The notes under the pieces were generated by a model. The model made no database searches. It worked only from the letters and a program-made list of their open reading frames with translations, and was not told where the DNA came from. Shown one piece after another: positions 23,296-31,481 of a stretch of DNA of 51,897 nucleotides. Within the stretch, counting starts at the first letter, position 1; every line of letters begins with the position of its first letter. The position numbers and the translations under genes were made by a program. The stretch covers positions 1-51,897 of the IMG/VR virus record IMGVR_UViG_3300020156_000459; one strand, 5' to 3'. The stretch is from a virus.

Positions 23296-24901
23296 TGCCA
23301 CCCCCCATCACGCCGGCCCGCGCGGCGACGCGGGCCACGAACTGGCCGCGGGCCAGCATGTCCTGGAGCGGCGCCAGGTCGGCGGCGCCGGCGAGGTCGG
23401 CGAGGCGGCGCAGGAACTCCTCCGGTCCCGCCGCCTCGCGGGCGGCCTGGATCACCGCCTCCACCAGCGGGGCGGCCAGCGGTTCCCAGTCGCCCAGCAT
23501 CTCGTCGACCAGCCGATCGACGGCGTCGCCGTCGTCGGCGCCAGGGATCTGGGCGGCGGCCAGCGCCTTGTCGGCGGGGCCCCTCGCCGGCGGGGGTGGC
23601 GCGGCGGGGCTCCCAGCGGGATCGGCCGCCGGGTCCGGCGCCGACGCCGACGGGGCGGCCAGCAGCTCGTCCCCCTCGTCCGGGTCGCTGAAGTTGTAGC
23701 GGTCGCGGACCTCCGACATGGACACCTTCATGCCCATGGGCACCAGCGTCTTCAGCGCTTCCAGCTGCAGCTTCAAGTCCTGCTGGTCCGGCCGGCCGAT
23801 GCGCAGCAGCGGGGGCTTGGCCTTCGGGATGTTGAGGGCGACGGCGGGCGCCGCGAGGTCGCGCATCAGCGTGGCGGCGAGCTGGCGGGCGTCGGCGCGC
23901 TCGATGTCCTCCTGCACCTGGCGGTGCTCCTGCGACACGGCATGCCCGCCGGAGATGGCGTCGGTGGTCGTCGTCTGGCCCAGCACCAGCTTGCTGGTCT
24001 GGCGCTCGAAGAACTCGACCAGCCCCTTGAAGATGTCCGCGTTGGCCGAGGCGCCCTCGGCGCGGATGAACTCCAGCATCATCGACTGGGGAATGATGGC
24101 GGCGGCGTCGGCGGCGATGTTCCGCACGGCGCGCAGGAGGGCGTCCATATCCGACTTGCTGGCGCCGGGGCCGTACCGGCCGACGCGGATGGGCTGGCCG
24201 TAGGTCTCGACGAAGGAAAGCCAGTCCTTCGTGCCGAACGATGTGAACAGCCATGCCCAGCAGGCCGGCCGGGCCAAGCCGCCACGGATGGGGATGCCGG
24301 ACTTGGTGCGCGGGCGGTGCACGATGAACTTGAAGAGATCGAGGTCCCGGCCATCCGGGTAGCCGGACTCGCGCATGCGCAAGGTGGTATGGTCGACGCG
24401 GTCGAACTGGAACCAGCTCGGCTCGCGCCAGATCAGCTTGCGCGGCATCCACTGCCGCTCGGAGGTTTCCCAGACGATCTCAGAGACGGCGTAGCCCTTG
24501 GCGAGGCCGTCCAGCAGGTCGTACAGCGCGTCCGGGAACTCCGGATCGGCGACGATCTCGCGCACCAGGTCGGCGGCGGCCACGTCCTCCAGCTTGTCGG
24601 ACGCCGCCTCGACGGTGACCTCCAGCCCGGAGACGGCCAAGCGGCGGGTGGCGAGGACGGAGCGGAAGTGGATGAACTTCTCCTCGATGTCCTCGCACAG
24701 CGCCAGATAGGCGGCGGTGTCGCCGCCCTCGGCCGCGCGCAGAATGGTGCCCAGGCGCGCCGGCGTCAGGCCGTAGGAGGGATGATCGGCCAGCACCTGC
24801 CGCACGCCGGTCACGCTTGGGCCGGCAATCTCTTCCGTCAGCACCTCGCGCCGAATGGGCTGGCCCTCGGGGCCCAGGATCGGGGATAGGACGGTCGGCA
24901 T
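23288..24901 (-). CDS. Portal protein (DUF935, Mu gp29-like), 537 aa
   Basis: Begins MPTVLSPILGPEGQPIRREVLTEEIAGP, the characteristic start of Mu gp29-type portals. It continues with SYGLTPARLGTILRAAEGGD, KFIHFRSVLATRRLAVSGLE, KGYAVSEIVWE, GIPIRGGLARPACWAWLF and FGTKDWLSFVETYGQPIRVG, all family landmarks. The C-terminal quarter is a Pro/Ala/Asp-rich linker followed by helices. The portal ring is the DNA entry and exit channel and the terminase docking site. The ATG at 24901 overlaps the terminase stop. No homologue is visible in element 2. Confidence 0.95.
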   Translation of the reverse strand: MPTVLSPILGPEGQPIRREVLTEEIAGPSVTGVRQVLADHPSYGLTPARLGTILRAAEGGDTAAYLALCEDIEEKFIHFRSVLATRRLAVSGLEVTVEAASDKLEDVAAADLVREIVADPEFPDALYDLLDGLAKGYAVSEIVWETSERQWMPRKLIWREPSWFQFDRVDHTTLRMRESGYPDGRDLDLFKFIVHRPRTKSGIPIRGGLARPACWAWLFTSFGTKDWLSFVETYGQPIRVGRYGPGASKSDMDALLRAVRNIAADAAAIIPQSMMLEFIRAEGASANADIFKGLVEFFERQTSKLVLGQTTTTDAISGGHAVSQEHRQVQEDIERADARQLAATLMRDLAAPAVALNIPKAKPPLLRIGRPDQQDLKLQLEALKTLVPMGMKVSMSEVRDRYNFSDPDEGDELLAAPSASAPDPAADPAGSPAAPPPPARGPADKALAAAQIPGADDGDAVDRLVDEMLGDWEPLAAPLVEAVIQAAREAAGPEEFLRRLADLAGAADLAPLQDMLARGQFVARVAARAGVMGGGNV

Positions 24902-26511
24902 CACCAAGCTCCATTGCGAAATAGCCAGACCTGCTGGTCATCATCCCAGACGGGCTCGTCACCGGGCCTCGGTTCGTAGTCGAGCACCGGATCCCGCTGG
25001 AGCGCAGGCGTGTAGGCGTACTCCGCCGGGTCCTGGCGGCTGGCGAAGTGGCACAGGGCGGCGGCGATGCCGGCGTCGCCGTGGCGCATGTTGCCGTCCG
25101 CGCCCATGGTGCGTGCCTGGGTGCGCTTCAGCTGGGCGACGCCGTCGCGCACCTCGAACTGGCCGAAGTCGACCAGCCAGTCGGCGTCCCTGGGCAGCAG
25201 GATCGAGGCGCCCTCGAACGCCGCCTTGAACGGCGGCATGTTCACGCGATACCACTCGGTGCTGAACTTCACCTCGATCACCGTCTGGGGCCCGAAGTGC
25301 TGGCGCATGCGTTCGGCCAAGCTGGCGCCGTTGCCGCCCGCGTCGATCGCCGCGCGCGTCAGGCGCGGCAGACGGTCGAGCACGTACTTGACGACGAACT
25401 TCTGCTCTTCGTCGGGGACCTGCCGCATCTCCAACGCGCACGCCGCGCGCAACGTCAGGTCGGACAGGAGCTGGGCCGGCATGCCGATCGAGGCATCGCG
25501 CAGGCGGGCATAATCATGGCCGTAGAAGGACTGCCGCTCGCGGTCGCAGCGATCCAGAACGGGGCGCAGGTTCTCCTCGCACCATGCCAGGGCCACCGCT
25601 TGGCGGGCGTAGTCCGGCAGGTCGACGAAGCCGGGCTCGACCTGCCAGCGCAGCACGGGGATCTCGTCCGACATGCGGGCCAGCACCAGAGGGCGCGGGA
25701 GCCATGTGCCGCCCTTGTGCTTGGGGATGACGTGCAGTTCCTCGTCGGCCGCGTCGCCGTAGCTGGCCACGATCTCCGCGCGCCACGCCGCCTCCTTCTC
25801 GGCCGTCCACTCCTCGCCCTTGACCATGCAGATACGTCGGTACAGCCCATCCGCGATGGCCTCGTCGAAGGTGACGCGCAGCACGGCATAGGGCTTCTTG
25901 CCGGCGCGGATGGACTCGATCAGCTGGTTGAACGGGTTGTCGGTGCCGTCGTGGGTGGAGATGATCGCGACCTTGCCGCCCCAGATCAGCAGCGCCATGG
26001 CCGCCTTGATCAGCTCGTCCAGATCATCGTGGAAGGCCGCCTCGTCGACGATGACGTACCCCTGCCGGCCGCGCAGGGAGCGCGGGCGGCTGGCCAACGC
26101 CAGGATCTCGAACCCGCTGGCGAAGGTGATGCGGAACGCCTTGATGCCGTCGTCGCTGCCGTCGTCGAACAGGATCTCGTCGCTGGCCGAGCACGCCTTG
26201 TCGAACAGCCGGGACCAGGAACCGGCGGTGTCCACAAATTCTCTGGCCATGTCGAGGTTGTAGCCGATGTACAGCACGTCCATGCCGCCGGCCTTCTTCT
26301 CGGCGGCGGCGGTGAGGACGGCGTCGGCGGCGACGGCCCAGGTGAAGCCGATGCGGCGGGACTTCTCGCACACGATGACGGTGTGCATTCCCGTCGTGGC
26401 GAGGAACTTCTGCTGATAGCCGAGCAGCAGGTCAAGGCCGTCTCCGGCGTCGCCCAGCAGCGCGGCCGGCAGGTCGGCCGGCCTGCTCTTATCGGGCCAG
26501 GGGGCGCTCAT
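24901..26511 (-). CDS. Terminase large subunit (Mu gp28-like), 536 aa
   Basis: The ATPase part has an atypical Walker A, CEKSRRIGFTWA (residues 48-59), as in Mu gp28, and a clear Walker B, GYVIVDEAA (151-159), followed by the coupling motif IISTHDGT (183-190). The C-terminal half has AAIDAGGNGASLAERM and later acidic residues of the RNase H-like nuclease region. This motor packages DNA into the prohead; in Mu-like phages it cuts just outside the phage ends and packages host DNA with the phage. It starts at 26511, overlapping the small-subunit stop. No terminase gene is visible in element 2. Confidence 0.95.
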   Translation of the reverse strand: MSAPWPDKSRPADLPAALLGDAGDGLDLLLGYQQKFLATTGMHTVIVCEKSRRIGFTWAVAADAVLTAAAEKKAGGMDVLYIGYNLDMAREFVDTAGSWSRLFDKACSASDEILFDDGSDDGIKAFRITFASGFEILALASRPRSLRGRQGYVIVDEAAFHDDLDELIKAAMALLIWGGKVAIISTHDGTDNPFNQLIESIRAGKKPYAVLRVTFDEAIADGLYRRICMVKGEEWTAEKEAAWRAEIVASYGDAADEELHVIPKHKGGTWLPRPLVLARMSDEIPVLRWQVEPGFVDLPDYARQAVALAWCEENLRPVLDRCDRERQSFYGHDYARLRDASIGMPAQLLSDLTLRAACALEMRQVPDEEQKFVVKYVLDRLPRLTRAAIDAGGNGASLAERMRQHFGPQTVIEVKFSTEWYRVNMPPFKAAFEGASILLPRDADWLVDFGQFEVRDGVAQLKRTQARTMGADGNMRHGDAGIAAALCHFASRQDPAEYAYTPALQRDPVLDYEPRPGDEPVWDDDQQVWLFRNGAW

Positions 26512-27047
26512 GCGGCGGCCTTGCGGATACCGAGGAAGTCTTCCTTGATGGCCTTGACCATGTCGGCCGACAGGCCCTTCTTCTTGCCCACCGCCTCAAG
26601 CGTGGCGAGTGCCTTCTTGTCGGCCTCGGCCTGGAGCTTCAGCACCAGGTCGGCGTCCGTCTTCCGGGCCGATGTCAGCTTCTGGATGGCGCCGGCCGCG
26701 AAATTGGCTTCCTGGGCGTCGAGTTGGACCGGCTCGCCGTCCTTGCCGGCCAGCAGGCGCATCAGCATGGCGTGACCAAGCTCGATGTTCAGCCGCGCCA
26801 CCTTGCTGTCGGGTTCGTCGCCCAGCTCCCTCACCAGCGCTTCAGCGGCCTCGCGCGTCTCGCGCAGCTGCGCGCCGATCTTCTCGATCTTCTGGACGTG
26901 GCGGCCAACCGCACTGCGCGAGACGTCGACCTGCATGCCGCGCAGGTGGGCGAGGATCTCGTCGATCGTCGCGCCGTCCTGCCGCAACTGGCCGATGGCC
27001 TCGCGGATTTCCTTGGGCAGACGGTCGATGCTGGAGCGGGCGGCCAT
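26508..27047 (-). CDS. Terminase small subunit-like protein (DUF3486, Mu gp27-like), 179 aa
   Basis: MAARSSIDRLPKEIREAIGQLR then GATIDEILAHLRG and VSRSAVGRHVQKIEKIG form an N-terminal helix-turn-helix typical of DUF3486 (Mu gp27). The remainder is helical. The proposed role is recognition of the phage packaging start and delivery to the large subunit. Start ATG 27047 follows the gp26-like stop by four bases. Length is normal for the family. Confidence 0.9.
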   Translation of the reverse strand: MAARSSIDRLPKEIREAIGQLRQDGATIDEILAHLRGMQVDVSRSAVGRHVQKIEKIGAQLRETREAAEALVRELGDEPDSKVARLNIELGHAMLMRLLAGKDGEPVQLDAQEANFAAGAIQKLTSARKTDADLVLKLQAEADKKALATLEAVGKKKGLSADMVKAIKEDFLGIRKAAA

Positions 27048-27051
27048 GGCG

Positions 27052-27348
27052 TCAGCCCAGGCTGGGCAGCTTGACGCCCGGCAACGGAGCGCCCAGGCGC
27101 TTGAGGTGGTTGTCGCCGGCGGCGCGCAGCTCGGCGACCAGGACGGTTCCCACCTGCTCGGTGGCCACGGCCTGGAGCGTGCCGAGGTATCCAAGCTGCT
27201 GCACGACCTGTTCGCGCGTCACGTGGTGGCCCAGCCGGTTGGCCAGATCCTGGAGGATGGAGGCGTTGGCCCTCGCCCCCGGCGCCTCGGCAAGGAGGCG
27301 CAGGAGCACCAGGCGCAGATCCTCGATCAGATGATCCTGGAAGCTCAT
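27052..27348 (-). CDS. Mu gp26-like protein (VpaChn25_0724 family), 98 aa
   Basis: MSFQDHLIEDLRLVLLRLLAEAPG, ASILQDLANRLGHHVTREQVVQQLGYL and VATEQVGTVLVAELRAAGDNH give the recognisable pattern of this small winged-helix-like family found before the DUF3486 gene in Mu-like phages. Function unknown, probably linked to packaging because of its fixed position. The start overlaps the gp25-like stop by 4 bp. Confidence 0.8.
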   Translation of the reverse strand: MSFQDHLIEDLRLVLLRLLAEAPGARANASILQDLANRLGHHVTREQVVQQLGYLGTLQAVATEQVGTVLVAELRAAGDNHLKRLGAPLPGVKLPSLG

Positions 27349-27650
27349 GCCTTGGCCTTCGTGTTGAGGAGGTAGTCCTCGATCCGCCGGACGCTGGCGC
27401 TGATGCCGGCGAGCAGCTGCTGCTGCGCGTCGACCTTGCCCTCCAGCTGGGCGACGTCGTCGCGCAGGACGGCGAAGTCCTTGTGCGTCGGCAGGTGGCG
27501 CAGCTCCTGCTCGATCAGCGCGACGCGCGTGGCCAGCTTGTCGAAGTCGGCGCGCGGCACGAAGGCGGCGCGCATCGACCACAGGAGCCAGCCGAGGAAC
27601 AGGTTGATGAGCAGGACGATGGCCCAGCCCCATTTGACCAGCTCGTCCAT
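27345..27650 (-). CDS. Mu gp25-like membrane-anchored coiled-coil protein (DUF2730), 101 aa
   Basis: A single N-terminal membrane helix (WGWAIVLLINLFLGWLLWSM, residues 7-26) is followed by a long coiled coil (ATRVALIEQELRHLP, LRDDVAQLEGKVDAQQQL). This is the DUF2730 layout of Mu gp25. The location in the lysis-to-packaging block suggests a spanin-like or lysis-associated role, but no lipoprotein partner was seen. Start ATG 27650. Confidence 0.75.
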   Translation of the reverse strand: MDELVKWGWAIVLLINLFLGWLLWSMRAAFVPRADFDKLATRVALIEQELRHLPTHKDFAVLRDDVAQLEGKVDAQQQLLAGISASVRRIEDYLLNTKAKA

Positions 27651-27695
27651 CAGCGCATCTCCCGGCCGGCGGTCAGTCGTAACGGCGTGTCCACG

Positions 27696-28301
27696 TCACA
27701 CCCCCTGGGCGGGGGCGGTCGCGTCCAGAACTGCGGACTCCGCCGGCGGCATGACGTTCTTGTCCACCAGCATCAGCAGGCGGGCCTCGACCATGTTGTG
27801 CAGGCTGATGTCGTCGATACCGAAATGCTTCAGCGCGCCGGGCACGCGATCCAGGGCGTATTGCGCGGCCAGCGCCACGGTGGTGTTGTGCAGGTCGATC
27901 GGCTCGGCCTGCTTCGCGACGAAGGCTTCGGCCTTGGCGGTGCCGTAGCTGATGGCACGGTCCAGCGCCTTTTCCAGGTAGTCGCGGGTGTGCGCATCGA
28001 CCTCCAGGCCGGTGCGGCGTTCGATGGAGCGGACCAGCGCCCGCGCCAGGATGCCGACGATCGCCGTGATGGCGGTGCCCACCGTGCCGACGACGGTGAC
28101 CAGGAGGGGCGAGAGATCAACGGTGGTGCCGTCGCCGGCCAGGGCGGTGAAGGGCATCAGGACGAAGCCCACGGCGAAGGCCGCCGCCATGGCCGCGCGA
28201 TCGTCGCGGGTGAAGCAGAGGTGGATGACGACGGCGACGAAGCCGATCATGGCCACCGTCAGGGCGGCGATCAGCAGGAAGGGCGCGGCGGAGACGGGCA
28301 C
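27696..28301 (-). CDS. Candidate holin with three membrane helices, 201 aa
   Basis: Hydrophobic segments at about residues 6-29, 37-55 and 66-90 precede a soluble C-terminal half containing RTGLEVDAHTRDYLEKALDRAISYGTAKAEAF and ISLHNMVEARLLML. The membrane-plus-helical-tail layout resembles LL-H-type phage holins, and the gene follows the endolysin gene, a usual lysis arrangement. I see no sequence motif that proves holin function. Start ATG 28301, 15 bp after the endolysin stop. Confidence 0.65.
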   Translation of the reverse strand: MPVSAAPFLLIAALTVAMIGFVAVVIHLCFTRDDRAAMAAAFAVGFVLMPFTALAGDGTTVDLSPLLVTVVGTVGTAITAIVGILARALVRSIERRTGLEVDAHTRDYLEKALDRAISYGTAKAEAFVAKQAEPIDLHNTTVALAAQYALDRVPGALKHFGIDDISLHNMVEARLLMLVDKNVMPPAESAVLDATAPAQGV

Positions 28302-28316
28302 GGGGAACCTCCAGGA

Positions 28317-28904
28317 TCAGGTGGGCTGGGCGTAGGCGCGGTTGAGCCAGCCCTTCTCGAACGTGCCGAGGGGCGGACGGGCGAGGACGAGGCCGCGGTA
28401 GAAGCCGGCCGCCTCGCTCTTCAGCGCGGCGATCAGCGACCGCGCGTCGGCGGCGTTGACGGCAGAGATGGACTTGGGACCCAGGACGCCGTCGTCGGAG
28501 ACGGGGAACCAGCAGGCACGCACCGCGCGCTGGAGGCAGCGGTGGGCGGGGCCGGGGCCCATGTTGACCGCGAGGTCGAAGGTCTTGATGGCGATGGCCG
28601 GGTCGATGATGCGCGCGTAGCCGTGGCGGTCCCACCAGCGCGAGCGGTAGAGCTGGGCGGCGCGCTCACGCGGCATCGTGCGGATATCGTCGGCATCGAC
28701 GTCGCCGTCGCCGTCCACGTCGCCATCGGCCAAGCCGTCGTGGTCGAGGTCGAGCAGCCCTTCGGCGCGCAGGAAGCGCAGGCTGATGCCGAAGTTGGTG
28801 ATGCCGCCGGGATCGGCGGGATCGTTGGACAGGCCGCCCTCGTGCTTCAACACGAAGACGAGCGCGCGCTCGAACAGGTCGTCGGCGGGGGACAAAGGCG
28901 GCAC
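28317..28904 (-). CDS. Endolysin, GH108 muramidase-like with an acidic Ca-binding-type insert, 195 aa
   Basis: HEGGLSNDPADPGGITNFGIS (residues 21-41) is the GH108 signature, with E22 the likely catalytic acid; RSRWWDRHGYARI and TFDLAVNMGPGPAHRCLQRA are further landmarks. The C-terminal half fits the peptidoglycan-binding part. Residues about 52-73 hold two Asp-rich loops (DLDHDG and DGDGDVDADD) resembling EF-hand or dockerin calcium loops. It is the first gene of the lysis-packaging operon and has two Mor/C-type palindromes upstream, 57 bp and 120 bp from its ATG. Expected role: cutting host peptidoglycan at lysis. Confidence 0.9.
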   Translation of the reverse strand: MPPLSPADDLFERALVFVLKHEGGLSNDPADPGGITNFGISLRFLRAEGLLDLDHDGLADGDVDGDGDVDADDIRTMPRERAAQLYRSRWWDRHGYARIIDPAIAIKTFDLAVNMGPGPAHRCLQRAVRACWFPVSDDGVLGPKSISAVNAADARSLIAALKSEAAGFYRGLVLARPPLGTFEKGWLNRAYAQPT

Positions 28905-29038
28905 TCCCGTGGGTGGTGGGATGCCGCGAGTTTCGCGCGCATGCGTCTTCAGGCGGGCACGGAACTGGTTCCGCCCCCGCGTCGCGGGTCAGGGTAGTCC
29001 GTAATGGGGAGGATGCGACCGCCGGAACCGGTTCCGCG
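28905..29038 (-). promoter_or_regulatory. Putative late promoter region of the lysis operon (Plys-like) with two palindromes
   Basis: GGAAC-TG-GTTCC lies at 28961-28972 (57 bp upstream of the lysozyme ATG) and GGAAC-CG-GTTCC at 29024-29035, touching the mor stop codon; starts are 63 bp apart. The second site continues into GCGTC on its right, as the perfect site at 20618-20639. Together with that site and two in element 2, these are the best candidates for Mor/C activator binding. In Mu, the lys operon also starts with a C-dependent promoter just downstream of the C gene. Confidence 0.7.
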
Positions 29039-29413
29039 TCAGTCGAACAGGCTGGGTGCCTTGGGGTCGACGGCGCGGACCTCAGCATTGACCTTGCGGA
29101 CGTGCCGCTCGGTGCAGCCGAGTTCCATGGCAATCTGACGCGTTGTGCCAGTGGCGCGCAAGATGTGTTGCTTCAGGGCTTTGGTGGACTTGGCGTTCGG
29201 CACGTCCACCTGTTCGCCAGGGTAGATGGCGGCGAGCACCTGCGCCGCCTCAAGCCCGATCAATTCCACCAGCGGCTGGCCGAGGCGCGGGTTGGCCGGA
29301 ACCTTCCGCTTTGTGCCGCCCCACGCCTGCACGAGCTTCCACGCCGCGTCGACGTGGCCGGCGCGGGCGAGGTCGCCCAGGATGCCGGGCAAGTGGACGC
29401 GCTCCTCCGTCAT
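29039..29413 (-). CDS. mor: Mor/C family late transcription activator, 124 aa
   Basis: Landmarks are AWGGTKRKVPANP, LVELIGLEAAQVLAAIYPGEQVDVP and the C-terminal helix-turn-helix RQIAMELGCTERHVRKV, the Mor/C (PF08765-like) layout: dimerisation region then DNA-binding HTH. In Mu, Mor activates the middle promoter and C the late promoters. Here a single gene sits between GemA and the lysis operon and probably does the late job. Palindromes suitable for a dimer lie directly downstream (28961, 29024) and before the head operon (20623). The element 2 protein (49873-50247) has the same length, 124 aa, and shares GGTKRK, YPGEQ and GCTERHVRKV. Confidence 0.9.
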   Translation of the reverse strand: MTEERVHLPGILGDLARAGHVDAAWKLVQAWGGTKRKVPANPRLGQPLVELIGLEAAQVLAAIYPGEQVDVPNAKSTKALKQHILRATGTTRQIAMELGCTERHVRKVNAEVRAVDPKAPSLFD

Positions 29414-29886
29414 CCTTTGGCCTCGGCCTTCTGGGCGCGGGCGTGCATGGCCTTCAGCGCCTCGATCACCTTGGCCGCCTGGGCGATCGGCAGGCGGCCC
29501 ATCTGCTGACCGGTCACCTTCGCGATGAAGGCGTCCATGGCCGGAACGCCCCGGCTCTTGACGGTACCGGCCTGGTGCAGGTCGATCCACAGCGCGCGGA
29601 TCTTCCCGAGCTGCGGCGTATCGGCGTAGCGCGACGTCGGCCGGCCGGCGGCCTTGCCCTTCGGTTGGCCGGCGCCGAGGGCGCGGAAGCCGTCGAGCAG
29701 CGCCCGGCGCTCCGCCGTGGTCAGTTCGGCGGAGCTGTCCGTCCGCCCGTTCGAAGCCTGAAGGACGCGCGCCCGGTAGCAATCATCGGCGAGCGCCAGT
29801 TCCTTCTTCATGGCGTGGATGGCCGCCAGCTCCCTCTTGCGCTGCTGGTCACGATCCGCGCCGGATGGTTTGACGGGAGTTCGCAT
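29410..29886 (-). CDS. gemA: GemA/gp16-like protein (DUF1018), 158 aa
   Basis: The N-terminal part IHAMKKELALADDCYRARV and the C-terminal RADT-like region PQLGKIRALWIDLHQAG, RGVPAMDAFIAKVTGQQMG give the GemA (gp16, DUF1018) pattern of Mu-like phages. Mu GemA alters host DNA gyrase/supercoiling-linked gene expression; here the role is inferred by family. The ATG at 29886 is chosen because the frame upstream has no good site. Codons 4-8 contain an exact transposase-site motif. Its stop overlaps the mor start. Confidence 0.85.
   Translation of the reverse strand: MRTPVKPSGADRDQQRKRELAAIHAMKKELALADDCYRARVLQASNGRTDSSAELTTAERRALLDGFRALGAGQPKGKAAGRPTSRYADTPQLGKIRALWIDLHQAGTVKSRGVPAMDAFIAKVTGQQMGRLPIAQAAKVIEALKAMHARAQKAEAKG
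29865..29876 (+). other. Internal copy of the transposase-site motif (ATGGTTTGACGG)
   Basis: Exact copy of the 12-base end-site core, extended by CCGG before and G after as at the right end. It lies within the first codons of gemA, which on its strand read CCC GTC AAA CCA TCC. Confidence 0.6.
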
Positions 29887-29982
29887 TTCAATACCCTCGT
29901 TTGGTGGCGTACCGCAGTTGCGGTGCAGCGCGGATAGGCCGGCGCTCCTACGGAGCCTTGGCGCTATCTCGCGGGTGCGGTA

Positions 29983-30004
29983 GTGGCGGCCCGAAGGCCG
30001 CCAC
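29983..30004 (-). terminator. Strong hairpin with TTCG loop downstream of the gene at 30012
   Basis: On the minus strand GTGGCGGCC pairs perfectly with GGCCGCCAC around a TTCG loop, a very stable tetraloop, and flanking GTGCG/CGCAC can extend it. It lies eight bases after the stop at 30012. There is no T-run after it, so it may be an attenuator or mRNA stabiliser rather than a strict intrinsic terminator. Confidence 0.55.
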
Positions 30005-30011
30005 CGCACGA

Positions 30012-30674
30012 TCAGCCGGCCGGCGTGAAGTCGAGGAAGTATTCCTTGCCCTGCTCGAACGCGCCCCAAGCATCGGGGTTGCTGATGTACATGTGAAGCT
30101 GGCCGCCCGGCGTTGCCGCCGACCACTTCGCATTCTCGCTGTTGGGGTCGGCGGAGTACACCGGGGCGAAATAAACTTCTTCGGCGACCTTGGTCCCGGC
30201 GGTATCGTTTCGCTCGGCGAGGTTGTTGCAGCAGAACTTGGCTCGGATGTTCATAGTGTGCTCTCCATGTGGTGCCGGGAAACCGCCCGGCGCGGGTTCG
30301 GTTGATCGCGAAGAAGGCTCGCCGTGCCCGACCGGGCAGAGCGGTATGTCCAGCAGATTGCCGTCCCATCCGCACTCCGGGCAGGGATGCGCCGCCGACA
30401 CCGGCCGGGCCTGGAACTGCTGCACCAACTCATTCAGCCGCGCGACGGCAGCGGCTGGATCCATGCGGCGCCATGGCCGGTCTTCCAGCACCGCCACCAA
30501 TTCGGTGGGCGACAAGCCGCCACGCTCGGCGAGGCGGCGAAGCGACTGGCCGTGATTGCGCTGCGCCTGGGCTTCGTGCGGTTGGACGAGAGACAACGGG
30601 ACCGTCTTCGGCTGGCCGGGCAGCGGCTTGTTGCCAAGTCCTGTCAGGACGGGAAAGGTGCTGGTGGTGCTCAT
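30012..30674 (-). CDS. Two-part early protein, 220 aa, with internal start for a conserved 80-aa C-terminal protein
   Basis: The N-terminal part (residues about 30-90; RNHGQSLRRLAERGGLSPTEL and VLEDRPWRRMD) resembles a small unnamed family common in phage early regions. It is followed by a zinc-ribbon-like CPECGWDG...CPVGH. Residues 141-220 (MNIRAKFCCNN, VYFAPVYSADPNSENAKWSAATPGG, EQGKEYFLDFTPAG) match a widespread stand-alone phage protein of about 80 aa. The internal ATG at 30254 has a GGAGAG site six bases upstream, so this part may also be made alone (30012-30254). No stop separates them, so a natural fusion or overlapping product is possible. Functions unknown. Confidence 0.6.
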   Translation of the reverse strand: MSTTSTFPVLTGLGNKPLPGQPKTVPLSLVQPHEAQAQRNHGQSLRRLAERGGLSPTELVAVLEDRPWRRMDPAAAVARLNELVQQFQARPVSAAHPCPECGWDGNLLDIPLCPVGHGEPSSRSTEPAPGGFPAPHGEHTMNIRAKFCCNNLAERNDTAGTKVAEEVYFAPVYSADPNSENAKWSAATPGGQLHMYISNPDAWGAFEQGKEYFLDFTPAG

Positions 30675-30740
30675 GACGGCCTCTCTTTGGGATTGGGGAC
30701 CACAGTCCCATTGCTGCGCTGCACGCGTTTTGACGCGCGT

Positions 30741-31481
30741 TCAAACGGTGGGTTTGCCGGGCTTGCGGCCACCCATGCGGAGCTTGAAAAGACGCTCGGA
30801 ACCAGCGTGCAAGAGTTGGCAGAAGTCGGGATCTTCGGTGGCGCACAGGCCCTTTTCGGCCAGATGGATGATGGCGCGGCCCAGATCGGGAATGCCGGGA
30901 AGGCTGTCCTGCTCAACCTGGAAGCCCCGCATCCCGCTGTGGGAGTGCTCGTCCATCCACTCCAGGACGCAGAGTTCCTGTGCTTCCGTCAGGCGGAAGA
31001 CGGTCCGCTTGGTCGCCCTGGCTCCCGCCTTGCCGCCCCGTCGCTTCGGCTTGGCGGCCTGCCAGTCAGCCAGGCGCGTACCTTGGCGGCGGAGCTGCAC
31101 CAGCCCCTCCCAAGTGGATAGCTCTGCGTGCAGCCGCTCGTAGTCCTTTGTGAAGCGGTCACGAACTTCGGCAGTGACGGGGGCCAGCCCGAAGGTGAGG
31201 AACACCTCATGGACCAGCACCAGCGCCAGTGCGTCCTTGCTGTAGCGCTTCGTCAGCTCCTGGGCGGTGGCCTGCAACACCGCGTGTCCGCCGGTGCGGG
31301 TGGCGTCGTTGCTGGTGGCGTCGAACAGGGCGAGGTGGGCGTTCATGCCTCCCTTCACTTCTTCGCCCAGCGCCAGCAAGCGGTTGAGCCAGTAATCGGC
31401 AATGCCGTGGTCGACAACGTTGCGCACGCCGTCCGGCGTTCGCGCCAAGTCGAGGATGGAGGTAGCGGTGCGGCGCTTCAT
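30741..31481 (-). CDS. Early phage protein of unknown function, 246 aa
   Basis: MKRRTATSILDLARTPDGVRN, IADYWLNRLLALGEEVKGG, TRTGGHAVLQATAQELTKRYSKDALALVLVHEV and a C-terminal GRAIIHLAEKGLCATEDPD region. Mostly helical and charged, no membrane segment. The central KPKRRGGKAGARATKR stretch is very basic and could contact nucleic acid. I do not recognise a family. The ATG at 31481 overlaps the stop of the ASCH-like gene. Confidence 0.65.
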   Translation of the reverse strand: MKRRTATSILDLARTPDGVRNVVDHGIADYWLNRLLALGEEVKGGMNAHLALFDATSNDATRTGGHAVLQATAQELTKRYSKDALALVLVHEVFLTFGLAPVTAEVRDRFTKDYERLHAELSTWEGLVQLRRQGTRLADWQAAKPKRRGGKAGARATKRTVFRLTEAQELCVLEWMDEHSHSGMRGFQVEQDSLPGIPDLGRAIIHLAEKGLCATEDPDFCQLLHAGSERLFKLRMGGRKPGKPTV

